From SLFT01 sp964493075 (GTDB lineage Bacteria > Hydrogenedentota > Hydrogenedentia > Hydrogenedentales > CAITNO01), in contig CAZBNU010000083.1 in assembly GCA_964493075.1 (NCBI GenBank), forward strand, positions 1-15,568: a DNA stretch of 15,568 nucleotides, in the 5' to 3' direction. Both the position numbers and the translations under genes were made by a program. The notes under the pieces were generated by a model, which saw only the letters and a program-made list of their open reading frames with translations, had not been told where the DNA came from and searched no databases. Positions 1-7,202 of the stretch are shown here, one piece after another. Each line of letters starts with the position of its first letter. Position 1 is the first letter of the stretch.

Positions 1-19
1 ATTTCGCCCAACCCATAAC

Positions 20-955
20 GTGAATATGGTGAATAGGTGGTTAAGCTTTGAGAAGCCGGTGTGGTTACTGTTTTCGTGGCTGGTCGTGATAATTACCTAT
101 AAAGAGATTGAAAGCACTTACGTAACTGACTCGAAACCTGCGTATGATCCTGATATGATGAAAAAGATTAAATGGTTTGGCTGGTCCGGGGTTGTTTCTA
201 TCGGTGTGGTATTGTTGTCAATTACTGCTTTTTATTTGCCTCCTTATATTGCGCGCACCTCAAAGCCTGGAAATGCGAATCAAACTAGGATAGGGATTCA
301 TTTCAAAATATGGGGACTGACTTTAAGAATGTACGCAAATGAAAGTTCCGGCGGGCTATTCCCGCCATTATCACAATACGATGGGCTTTGGGTTCCTGAC
401 TTGGAATCACTCTACCCGGAATGTCTTTCTGACCTGAGCTACTGTGCCGACCCGGATGATCGAGAGAGCAAAAGAAAGGCGTCAGAAATAAAGAATACGG
501 AATCATCAGATATTGAGAAAGCCACACGTCTGATGGCGCAGCATTTTGTATATCCCGGTTGGGCCGTTGAAAGCGTTTCTGATGTAGAAATGATAAAGCA
601 GTTTTATGAGGAGAATAACCAACAAATAGACAAGATTATAACAAAAGACAAATGCTTATATTGGTTAAGTGATAAGTGGGGGCGAATAATTGACAGTGGT
701 CCTTATGCAGACTTTATGGCAGAAGGTCGCATTCCGGTCATGGTTGCACGTCCACGTCCAGAAAAACCCAGATATACCAGTGCCAGTGTATGGTGGCGAT
801 TCTATCTGGATAAATACCTTTTCGGAAAGCCACAGAGGACTATTGTGCCTGTGCTGTTTTTGGATGGACACAGCGAAGAAATTACTTTAGAGTATCTACC
901 TGATTATATCAAGGCGTTGATTGAATTATTTCCGGAGGAAACGGAACTGAATTGA
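20..955 (+). CDS. Membrane protein with pseudopilin-like segment; start uncertain, possibly 5'-partial
   Basis: Function not known. Two hydrophobic stretches are visible, at about residues 13-28 and 53-72. After the second comes a segment (IGIHFKIWGLTLRMYANESS then GGLFPPLS) that resembles the region following the N-terminal helix in the DUF1559/pseudopilin-like proteins common in Planctomycetes and Lentisphaerae. Near the end, PVLFLDGHSEEI resembles their C-terminal DGH motif. The classical prepilin cleavage motif (G before FTLIE) is missing, so this is not a standard pilin; it looks like a pilin-like domain attached to a two-helix membrane anchor. The first possible starts are GTG at 20 and ATG at 26. 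Neither has a visible ribosome site, and the frame stays open back to base 2, so the gene may begin upstream of the window. The coding region is richer in A+T than its neighbours. It lies 93 bp upstream of bioY on the same strand; no shared function is evident. Confidence 0.6.
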   Translation: MNMVNRWLSFEKPVWLLFSWLVVIITYKEIESTYVTDSKPAYDPDMMKKIKWFGWSGVVSIGVVLLSITAFYLPPYIARTSKPGNANQTRIGIHFKIWGLTLRMYANESSGGLFPPLSQYDGLWVPDLESLYPECLSDLSYCADPDDRESKRKASEIKNTESSDIEKATRLMAQHFVYPGWAVESVSDVEMIKQFYEENNQQIDKIITKDKCLYWLSDKWGRIIDSGPYADFMAEGRIPVMVARPRPEKPRYTSASVWWRFYLDKYLFGKPQRTIVPVLFLDGHSEEITLEYLPDYIKALIELFPEETELN

Positions 956-984
956 ATGCCAATTGGTAAGCAGAGTGAGGGTTG

Positions 985-997
985 GGGTATTATACCC
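985..997. promoter_or_regulatory. Operator-like palindrome upstream of bioY, overlapping a possible -10
   Basis: GGGTAT-T-ATACCC is a perfect 6+1+6 inverted repeat 52 bp before the bioY start. It covers TATTAT (988-993), which could serve as a -10 box. The best -35 match, TTGGTA at 963-968, would give a long 19-bp spacer. A repressor bound here would block the promoter. It does not match the BirA or BioR consensus sites as I know them. The wider arms GAGGGT (977-982) and ACCCTC (994-999) can also pair, but no T-run follows, so a terminator is unlikely. Confidence 0.35.
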
Positions 998-1048
998 TCT
1001 GTTCGTGTTGTGTATGGGGATAAATACGCAAAATCTGGAGAAATACTT

Positions 1049-1596
1049 ATGGATAAAAAAATTTGTACTATACCTCGTGAGACTACTGTTATTAAGTCTT
1101 CATCAGTTCTTGATATGCTGGCTGTAGCGGGCATGATGTATCTGGGCGCGCTGGTGCGTATCCCGTTACCCTTTACACCAGCGCCGTTGACGTTGCAGAC
1201 TTTTGTGGTGCTTGTGACACCTTTCCTAGTGGGGCGCGACCGTGCTTTTGCAGGTATTGTAACGTATATTTTCCTGGGACTGACGGCGCACCTTACGGGA
1301 GTTGCCCTGTTTGCCGTCGCATCGGGGGCTACCTATGGCTACCTTGCCGGATTTCTGCTGACGCCTCTGGTAGTTGCATATTTCCCTCAAACCCGCATCG
1401 GCATTGCAGCATCCATAACCTTTACNNNNNNNNNNNNNNNATATTGGTGCTGGGTGCATTGTGGCTACAGGTGTTTTTCGGAATTTCCTTCGGCAAGGCG
1501 TTGCTTTTAGGCGTAGTGCCCTTTTTGCCAGGTGACATGTTGAAGGCGGTTATTGCCTCTGCGTTTGTCGTTCAATTGAAACGCAAGACCAGCTGA
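1049..1596 (+). CDS. bioY: Biotin transporter BioY (ECF S component), interrupted by an assembly gap
   Basis: BioY is the substrate-binding membrane subunit for biotin uptake. It works alone or with the EcfA/EcfT energising module. Family signatures seen are PFTPAPLTLQTFVVLVTPFLVG, with its alternating short hydrophobic helices, GATYGYLAGF, and at the C-end GVVPFLPGDMLKAVIAS, the conserved P-F-x-P-G-D-x-x-K segment. The ATG at 1049 is chosen over upstream in-frame codons because it follows GGAG (1037-1040) and starts the family-like sequence. The N run at 1426-1440 splits the frame: the upstream part reads in one frame and the downstream part (from 1441, ILVLGALWLQVF) in another. A true gap of 13 or 16 bases would restore one frame, giving about 182 residues, normal for BioY. 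No EcfA/T genes or biotin biosynthesis genes are in view. The gene ends 4 bp from the convergent barrel gene. Confidence 0.88.
1426..1440. other. Assembly gap (15 N)
   Basis: Fifteen undetermined bases inside bioY. The flanking coding sequence is out of frame by one if the gap is exactly 15, so the stated length is probably not the real one. Confidence 0.98.
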
Positions 1597-1600
1597 TTAA

Positions 1601-3058
1601 TCAGAAGGAAAGACGCGCTCCGGCGTAAACGTTGGTGTTGTCCTGGAACTGGCCGAAGAAGCTGGTCTTATTGTCACCGAGAAATACGTTTCCCCCAAGT
1701 TCAACCGTCCAGGCGTCAGATAGTTTGTAGGTCACATTGGGACGCAGGTAGGCATCTTTGTCCGAGGGACTCATGTAGGCAAATAGCGACAGGATCAGGT
1801 TCTGGTTCATGAGCATTTTGGTGAGGCGTAGCGTGACTACGTGTCGGTCTTGGTCGCGGGGAGGCATGAAGAAAGGCAGCGTGTTTTTGTAGTTGCCGTA
1901 ATCCATCATGTATTCCAGATAATACTGAATGCTGGCGGTGAACTCCTTTGCAATCTCACGCTCGTATCCCATAAGAAAGCGAAACTCGCTGTTGTTCACA
2001 AATGGGTCGTCCCCGGATCGGTCTTCATAGGAATCATAATAACCGATCTCAACATGGCCGACGCCACTCCCTACCATGCCGCGCAGGCTTGCGCCGTATA
2101 CGCGCAGTTTGGGGAAGATGGCGCGAGGCGGCAGCAGTTGCATGCCGCCCGGACTTTTCCAATAGCCGGAGTAGCCGTAAAACGCCAGTTGAGCGCTGCC
2201 GATGGGCCGGTACAGCCGTAATGCAATCTCGTCATCATCGAACCAGTCGTTGGGTTCGTCTGTCTTCAGTTCTTTGTCCCGTCCAACGGTGCGTCCGTGG
2301 AGCGGACTGTAGTAACTGAATCGTTTGCCTGTAATGTGACGGTCTTCATCGAATTGGGGTGAATAAACCACCTCCACATTCATGATGTCATTGAACCAGC
2401 CCACACGCGCTGCATTCGACGGCGCTTTCAGGTATTCCACATCCCGTCCGCTGAAGAAAGACACCCAGTCCTTGGGGAACAGGTCGTTGATGAACAACAT
2501 GTCGCCTGTGCCCCAGGTGAGCACCTGACTCCCTACGCGAATGTCCAGTGCATCAACAGGTGTCCAGGTCAGACGCAACTGGCGTATGTCCAGTCGGGCG
2601 CGTTCTTCAACAGCGTCAGGCACTGCATCGCCGGTGAACTCCAGAAACACCTTGTCCCAGCCTTTAGTGGTTTTAAGTTGGAACCGCATTTCGCCGAGGG
2701 TGGCATCCTTTGCCTGCGCGTTGTCTGTAACGACACGCGACCCTGCACGCATGTCCCAGAATCCGTGGAAGTCCAACGGAGGAGCAGGGGAGGGGGGAGT
2801 GTCTTCTTCGGTGCTGGTTTGTGCTGGTTCCGCTTCCAAACCCATAGGCAGCGCAGGTTCATCGCTTGTCGTTGCGGGTTCGAGTCCTGTCGGCAATGCC
2901 GGTTCGCTGCTTGTCTCAGCAGATTCGAGTCCCGCTGGTAATGCCGGTTCATCGCTCTTCGCGGCAGGTTCAAGCCCAACAGGCAACGCTGGTTCTGCAG
3001 CATATCCAACCCACTGAAGCAACACCACAGCCGCACATACAAATAAAAAACAACGCAT
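1601..3058 (-). CDS. Outer-membrane beta-barrel protein of an RND export cassette
   Basis: Predicted secreted protein of 485 residues. The ATG at 3058 is preferred to the GTG at 3076 because GGAG (3066-3069) lies at good distance and the product then begins with a compact signal peptide (MRCFLFVCAAVVLLQWVGYA, cut before AEPALP). A low-complexity Pro/Ala/Glu linker with four 15-residue repeats follows (about residues 22-76). From about residue 96 (LDFHGFWDMRAG) to the end, aromatic and alternating strands are typical of a beta-barrel. LTWGTGDMLFINDLFPKDW resembles the DUF1302/porin-like barrels often coded beside RND transporters. The last residues (YAGARLSF) end in F, the usual signal for the BAM machinery. 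It is the third gene of the operon with the LolA-like and RND genes, and probably forms the outer-membrane end of their export route. Family assignment is tentative; the barrel itself is fairly secure. Confidence 0.82.
   Translation of the reverse strand: MRCFLFVCAAVVLLQWVGYAAEPALPVGLEPAAKSDEPALPAGLESAETSSEPALPTGLEPATTSDEPALPMGLEAEPAQTSTEEDTPPSPAPPLDFHGFWDMRAGSRVVTDNAQAKDATLGEMRFQLKTTKGWDKVFLEFTGDAVPDAVEERARLDIRQLRLTWTPVDALDIRVGSQVLTWGTGDMLFINDLFPKDWVSFFSGRDVEYLKAPSNAARVGWFNDIMNVEVVYSPQFDEDRHITGKRFSYYSPLHGRTVGRDKELKTDEPNDWFDDDEIALRLYRPIGSAQLAFYGYSGYWKSPGGMQLLPPRAIFPKLRVYGASLRGMVGSGVGHVEIGYYDSYEDRSGDDPFVNNSEFRFLMGYEREIAKEFTASIQYYLEYMMDYGNYKNTLPFFMPPRDQDRHVVTLRLTKMLMNQNLILSLFAYMSPSDKDAYLRPNVTYKLSDAWTVELGGNVFLGDNKTSFFGQFQDNTNVYAGARLSF
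2834..2995 (-). repeat. 45-bp coding tandem repeat (EPALPxGLE, about 3.6 copies)
   Basis: Four consecutive units starting EPALPVGLE, EPALPAGLE, EPALPTGLE and EPALPMGLE, spaced exactly 15 residues (45 bp) apart, lie between the signal peptide and the barrel domain. The last unit breaks down after nine residues. The units differ at the DNA level, so the array is not a very recent duplication. It gives an acidic, Pro-rich, probably unfolded periplasmic linker. Confidence 0.9.
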
Positions 3059-3092
3059 CACACATCTCCAAGCCACAAAACCGGACTACCTG

Positions 3093-3128
3093 TCCTACAC
3101 ATCCTACCTATCCTGCCTATCCTACTCC
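3093..3128. repeat. 9-bp imperfect tandem repeat between barrel and LolA-like genes
   Basis: Four units on the plus strand: TCCTACACA, TCCTACCTA, TCCTGCCTA, TCCTACTCC. They overlap the stop codon of the LolA-like gene (3122-3124) and fill half of the 63-bp spacer. Read on the transcribed minus strand, they give a series of AGGA-type sequences that look like ribosome sites ahead of the barrel gene. Confidence 0.75.
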
Positions 3129-3916
3129 AAATACTGGCGCGGTGAGCGACGCATGAATCGTTCCGTAAAAATGTTTTCCGGCAGGCCGACGTTGTACTCC
3201 ACCTTCAGGTAGTCAAGCGTGGTTTCTGTCCCTGCGTTCAGGTCTTTCATTACAGATTGCGTGACCGTGGGGAAGTCCTGGATGGTCTCCACCTTTTTTG
3301 CTTCGCCGATACGGTACACGGTGCCGCCTTTTTCAAATTCAACCTTTACCGGAATGAACGTGGTCTTATGTATGTGCATGGTAAAAGAATCGAATTCAAC
3401 AGAACTAGGATCTTTGGGAACGCTCTTCACTACATAATAGTTATCGGTGGTTTCCACCAGTTCATGAGTATCCTCCTCAATGCCGCGTCCGGACACATCC
3501 TCATAGAAAAACGAGGAACCCACAAAACTGGTGCGTTTGTCGCCCGCCGCAATCTGTTTCACCACGTCCAAAGCAGGCAGGTAAAGCCAACGGTTGTCAT
3601 CTTTGTCAATGAATTTCCACACCATGAACACCATTTCGCGCACGTCAGCGGGTTGTTGGAAATAAACGTAAAAACGTTGCTCTCTGTCCTGCTCATCCAT
3701 GTTGCGTCGCAGAATTACAAATTCGCGCTCGCGGTTGTTGCCCTGCCGGTCGGTGATGGTCATCTTCACGCGGGCGCGACCATCCTGTCCCTGGTAGTAG
3801 GCAACGTGATTCGTTTTCTGTATTATTTCATCCACGGTAGGCGTATCCTGTGCCCCGGCGGCATAGGAAAACAGGATCCCAAGTACTAGCATCGTTACAA
3901 TAGCAATTCTTTTCAT
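3122..3916 (-). CDS. LolA-like outer membrane lipoprotein-sorting protein
   Basis: Predicted periplasmic protein of 264 residues, related to the LolA-like family (PF17131 type), which has a half-barrel fold that shields acyl chains. The start ATG at 3916 follows GGAGG (about 3925-3930); a longer start at 3931 would use that ribosome site as codons. The signal peptide is MKRIAIVTMLVLGILFSYAAGA, with cleavage near QDTP. The family core is clear: NRWLYLPALDVVKQIAAGDK followed by TSFVGSSFFYEDVSGRG, then FDSFTMHIHKTTFIPVKVEF. It is coded 42 bp after the RND gene and 63 bp before the barrel gene on the same strand, so the three are almost certainly one transcript. True LolA works with LolCDE; this type is usually coded with RND/MMPL proteins, which suggests it carries their substrate across the periplasm. 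The substrate is not shown by the sequence. Confidence 0.88.
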   Translation of the reverse strand: MKRIAIVTMLVLGILFSYAAGAQDTPTVDEIIQKTNHVAYYQGQDGRARVKMTITDRQGNNREREFVILRRNMDEQDREQRFYVYFQQPADVREMVFMVWKFIDKDDNRWLYLPALDVVKQIAAGDKRTSFVGSSFFYEDVSGRGIEEDTHELVETTDNYYVVKSVPKDPSSVEFDSFTMHIHKTTFIPVKVEFEKGGTVYRIGEAKKVETIQDFPTVTQSVMKDLNAGTETTLDYLKVEYNVGLPENIFTERFMRRSPRQYLE

Positions 3917-3958
3917 GTATTCATCCTCCATACAGGTAATTGACCTTTGTACAGTATA

Positions 3959-6907
3959 TCAAACGTCACAAGACTTATCTTTTTCAGACACTTCATCAAA
4001 AACGGGCCCCAGGCATTTCTGCCGTCTGGACATAAGGTAACAGAATACGGCGGCCACCAGCACGGCAGCCAAGCTTAACAGCGAAAGCATGGTCCAAGTG
4101 GCCTGAATCATCTGCTGGATATTGATGACCACCGCTGCCGCTCCTACCGCAGCGGTAACCACACAGGTGCCGCACCGGCAGGTTAACTGGCACACGCGGT
4201 TGGCCGGGAACAAAAGCGGCTCCATATAGCGTATCAGCGCAGGCAGGATGAACAGCGTGGCAACCCCGGAAGCGCCCAGAATGGCGGCCATGAATACGCC
4301 TACTGTGTTGTACGGAACCAGGGGCGCCGCGAGTAACGGGGTGAACCCTATGGCGACGGCCACCACGTTCCGGGTAATTGCCCGTGCCGGTTCGCCGAAC
4401 ATCACCGGGTAGGTGGCAGACCAGGATTTCTTGTCTGCATAGATGTCCCGTGTTCGCGACAGGAAATGGATGGCAAAGTCAACAGCAAGCCCGAGTGTCA
4501 GCGAGGACAGTACCGCCACCGGCATGTCATAGTCCTTGCCAACAAGGCCGACCACACCATAGATAAGGCCAATGGTCACCGTGAGCGGCGCCATGGAGAG
4601 CAGACCCCATAGCCCGGAACGGAACAGCACAATCATCATGAATAACACCACCAGGAAGCTGCCCAGAAAGGCCTGCAACATGCCGACCACCATCTTCTCC
4701 TGCCAGATGACGTTGATGTAGGTCAGGCCGAACCAGTCATAGGTCAGGCCAAGGGGTGGCGGATTCGCGGCTATCCACGCTGTCATGGCGTCCTGTACTG
4801 CTTTCATGTCTTGATTATTGCCGCTTTTTAACTGTATCCAGATGCTCGTTTTGCCGTAATCGTGGGTGATAAAATGATACAGATCATGGGGGCGGTGGCT
4901 GCTTTCATAGGTAATCAGGCACTGTGCCACAGCGCGCGCGTTGTCCGGCACTCGGAAGTACGCCGCGTCTCCTTCCATTAGTTCCCGGTAAACCGTCTTC
5001 ACAATGTCGGCGATGGAGTTGGATTTTCCCACGATGCCGGTTTCCGCAAGGGCCGCCTGTAATTTTTCGATATAAGCCAGCGCTTCGGGTTGCTTGAACA
5101 GTTCGCCCCTTTGTCCTTCCATGTCCACGAACATGAGCAGCGCTTCCCAGGCATTTGTCCTAGCTTCAGCAATGTCCATCTGTTCATCGCCAGTTTCCAT
5201 CAGCGCATCCAGTGCGCCATCAAGTGATTCCTGCACCTGTGCCGTCAATGTATCCAGCAACGCTTCCACGGAATCGGATTTTCCCGTTGCTTCTGGCACC
5301 ATTTCGGCAATACCTGTCAGTTCAGGACGCAGGGCTTCGGGTATGTCAGGTTCCGCAATGCGGGCGCGCAGGCGTGCTTCCAAATCTGCGGCATAAACCT
5401 GCAGGTCTTCCGTATCCGATTCCGGCATCAGCGTCAGATAGGCCATATACGTGCCGCCGAAATGTTCGTTGAGCACCCGGTCCGCCACCCGGATCGGATG
5501 AGAAGCCTTGAACCAGCGCGTCGGATTGTCGTTCACGGTGATCTGGGTCATGCCGTAAATGGCGATTGCAGTAACCAGCAATGTCGCCGCCAGCACATAC
5601 TTTGCCTTGTGGTAAGTGCCCCGACCCAACATCGCCAGCAGCCGCCCCAGAAGCGTGTTCGCGCCGGGATCATCCCCGTGGGAAGCGTCATGAACGGCGC
5701 CGAATTGTTTCAGGGAACGTTCGGGAATGAGCATGATAAAAGCAGGCAGGAAGGTTACAGTCAGGAACCAGGCCAACAGTACGCCGATCGCCACAAATAC
5801 GCCGAATATCTGCACGGGCGGAATGGGTGTGATGGCCAGCGACGCAAATCCTGCCGCTGAGGTGAGCGACGTATAAAGCATTGCCATGAACAGCGTGTCC
5901 ATAACATGCTTGATCGTTTTGCGTCGGTCTTTGAATTGTTGATAGCGGTCAAAGAATTCGGAGAGGATGTGTATTGAGTCGAGAATTGAGATGGGCATGA
6001 TGAAAATGGGGATCATGGAACTCATGATGTGTATGGTGTTGCCTGTTACCACCAGCAGACCCATGTTAATAATGACGATGATCAGCGCCAACAGCATGGG
6101 CGCAATAATCAGCACCGGTTTGCGGAAGAAGTAAATCATCAACAGGAAGATGACCAGCATGGCCAGTGGCGCGGATATGGCCATCTGCACAAACATCTCC
6201 ACGCCGAAGGTGTCGTTGGCCACGGGCAGCCCCGTAATATGCCATTCGTCGTCGCCTCCAAGTTCTGCCATTTTCTTTTGAAGCAGGGACGAGACACGAT
6301 AACTCAGGTCTTTTGAGGTCAGGGGCAGATACAGCGCGATGGCCTTGCCCGATTCTGCCACCATGGTGCCCTGAAGGAAGGGGATTTTTGCCGCCTTTTC
6401 CCGTACCGCAATGGCCTCTTCTTCTGTCTGCGGCGGTTCCGGCATGAGCCACTCGAACTTGACTTCGCCCAGGCCGCCCTGCTCAATATTGTCTACCGTG
6501 GACGGCGCAATAATATCAATCGTAACTACGCCCGCCTGCGGGTCGTCAACGCCAATGACTTCCCCCCTAAGTGTTTTGGCATATTCCGTCAATTCGTAAA
6601 TGCGCTTCAGGGATTCGGTGTTGAATACCCCTTCGGGATGCACCGTGTTGACTATACCCACCACCACCATCTCGTTCAAATCAAAAGCGGCCTTCATCTC
6701 ATTGTGAAACACCCGCACCGGCTCTTCACTGCTCAGCATGTTCTCCGGGTCCGTGTCCACGCGCACTGGCGACAGCGGAATACTATCGGGGAACAACGTC
6801 GGCAACGCAACCGCCAGCAGGAACGCCAAGGTCAGCAGAAGAGTTCCGCTGATAACCAGGCGGGGATGGGATATACTTTTTTCTGTTAGCCAGTTTCCAA
6901 ATCGCAT
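3959..6907 (-). CDS. RND/MMPL-family membrane exporter with Cys-rich C-terminal extension
   Basis: Inner-membrane transporter of 982 residues, in the MMPL (PF03176) group that exports lipids and other hydrophobic compounds using the proton gradient. Helix 1 is at about 16-37. A first periplasmic loop (about 45-235) is followed by helices near 240-260, 265-288, 295-315, 340-360 and 366-393. A central helix lies at about 436-452, a second periplasmic loop at 455-735, then five more helices from about 738 to 893. Acidic residues inside the membrane, D310 (SILDSIHI) and D810 (GLAVDFAIHF), sit where RND proteins place their proton-relay aspartates. The second loop contains a helical insert (about 515-650). 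After the last normal helix come four clustered Cys (C906, C910, C912, C915) and two more hydrophobic helices (about 915-930 and 938-958), an unusual tail. The start ATG at 6907 has GAGG about 10 nt upstream. It is the first gene of the operon. Confidence 0.92.
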   Translation of the reverse strand: MRFGNWLTEKSISHPRLVISGTLLLTLAFLLAVALPTLFPDSIPLSPVRVDTDPENMLSSEEPVRVFHNEMKAAFDLNEMVVVGIVNTVHPEGVFNTESLKRIYELTEYAKTLRGEVIGVDDPQAGVVTIDIIAPSTVDNIEQGGLGEVKFEWLMPEPPQTEEEAIAVREKAAKIPFLQGTMVAESGKAIALYLPLTSKDLSYRVSSLLQKKMAELGGDDEWHITGLPVANDTFGVEMFVQMAISAPLAMLVIFLLMIYFFRKPVLIIAPMLLALIIVIINMGLLVVTGNTIHIMSSMIPIFIMPISILDSIHILSEFFDRYQQFKDRRKTIKHVMDTLFMAMLYTSLTSAAGFASLAITPIPPVQIFGVFVAIGVLLAWFLTVTFLPAFIMLIPERSLKQFGAVHDASHGDDPGANTLLGRLLAMLGRGTYHKAKYVLAATLLVTAIAIYGMTQITVNDNPTRWFKASHPIRVADRVLNEHFGGTYMAYLTLMPESDTEDLQVYAADLEARLRARIAEPDIPEALRPELTGIAEMVPEATGKSDSVEALLDTLTAQVQESLDGALDALMETGDEQMDIAEARTNAWEALLMFVDMEGQRGELFKQPEALAYIEKLQAALAETGIVGKSNSIADIVKTVYRELMEGDAAYFRVPDNARAVAQCLITYESSHRPHDLYHFITHDYGKTSIWIQLKSGNNQDMKAVQDAMTAWIAANPPPLGLTYDWFGLTYINVIWQEKMVVGMLQAFLGSFLVVLFMMIVLFRSGLWGLLSMAPLTVTIGLIYGVVGLVGKDYDMPVAVLSSLTLGLAVDFAIHFLSRTRDIYADKKSWSATYPVMFGEPARAITRNVVAVAIGFTPLLAAPLVPYNTVGVFMAAILGASGVATLFILPALIRYMEPLLFPANRVCQLTCRCGTCVVTAAVGAAAVVINIQQMIQATWTMLSLLSLAAVLVAAVFCYLMSRRQKCLGPVFDEVSEKDKSCDV

Positions 6908-6936
6908 AATTTCTATACCTCATTGCGTGCACAAAC

Positions 6937-6965
6937 ACACTACCCCATTTAATTTTATCCGTCAA
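6937..6965 (-). promoter_or_regulatory. Possible promoter of the RND operon
   Basis: On the minus strand TTGACG (6960-6965) is followed after 17 bp by TAGTGT (6937-6942), about 30 bp before the RND start codon. The -35 is good and the -10 is poor (3 of 6). It is the only reasonable match I see in the divergent region for this direction. Confidence 0.3.
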
Positions 6966-7022
6966 ATTTTTGTTCTGCACTAAAATGCAGCCACACCACA
7001 TAACACATAGCTACCATCATAA

Positions 7023-7071
7023 CACGTATCGGCCTTGTTTTTCTTCCCTATTTTGGCCAGTGGGATACGTG
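7023..7071. repeat. Long inverted repeat in the divergent control region
   Basis: CACGTATC (7023-7030) and GATACGTG (7064-7071) are exact reverse complements. Just inside, GGCC (7031-7034) can pair with GGCC (7055-7058), leaving a 5-base bulge on one side and a 20-base T/C-rich loop. No T-run follows on either strand, so it is not a standard terminator. It could be a regulator site or a structured leader on the RND side. Confidence 0.55.
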
Positions 7072-7117
7072 CGTCATGGCATTTCTAAAGAGTTTCGCCG
7101 CAGGGCAGGTAAAAGTC

Positions 7118-7147
7118 TTGACACGGAGGGGAACTCTATGTTATTAT
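7118..7147 (+). promoter_or_regulatory. Promoter of groES-groEL
   Basis: TTGACA (7118-7123) is a perfect -35 box. After 18 bp comes TATTAT (7142-7147), a 5-of-6 match to the -10 box. The CIRCE operator overlaps the -10 and the likely start of transcription, the usual place for HrcA repression of a sigma70-type promoter. Confidence 0.8.
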
Positions 7148-7170
7148 CACTCACATGGAGTGAGTGCTAA
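7144..7170. promoter_or_regulatory. CIRCE operator (HrcA binding site)
   Basis: TTATCACTC (7144-7152), nine bases, then GAGTGCTAA (7162-7170). The consensus is TTAGCACTC-N9-GAGTGCTAA, so only one base of the left arm differs. HrcA should repress groES-groEL here at normal temperature and release it on heat shock, when GroEL is occupied. The hrcA gene is not in the window. Confidence 0.93.
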
Positions 7171-7202
7171 CAGGATTCGCTCCGAAATGTTGTATTAGCG
7201 CC

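Noticed and set aside
956..1510. bioY taken from 956 to 1510
   Set aside because: The first 31 codons are not BioY-like and cover the operator palindrome; the end at 1510 is an artefact of the N run. The frame from 1441 to 1596 carries the real C-terminus.
3257..3889. 210-codon plus-strand frame opposite the LolA-like gene
   Set aside because: The minus-strand product has a signal peptide, family motifs and operon context; this one has none.
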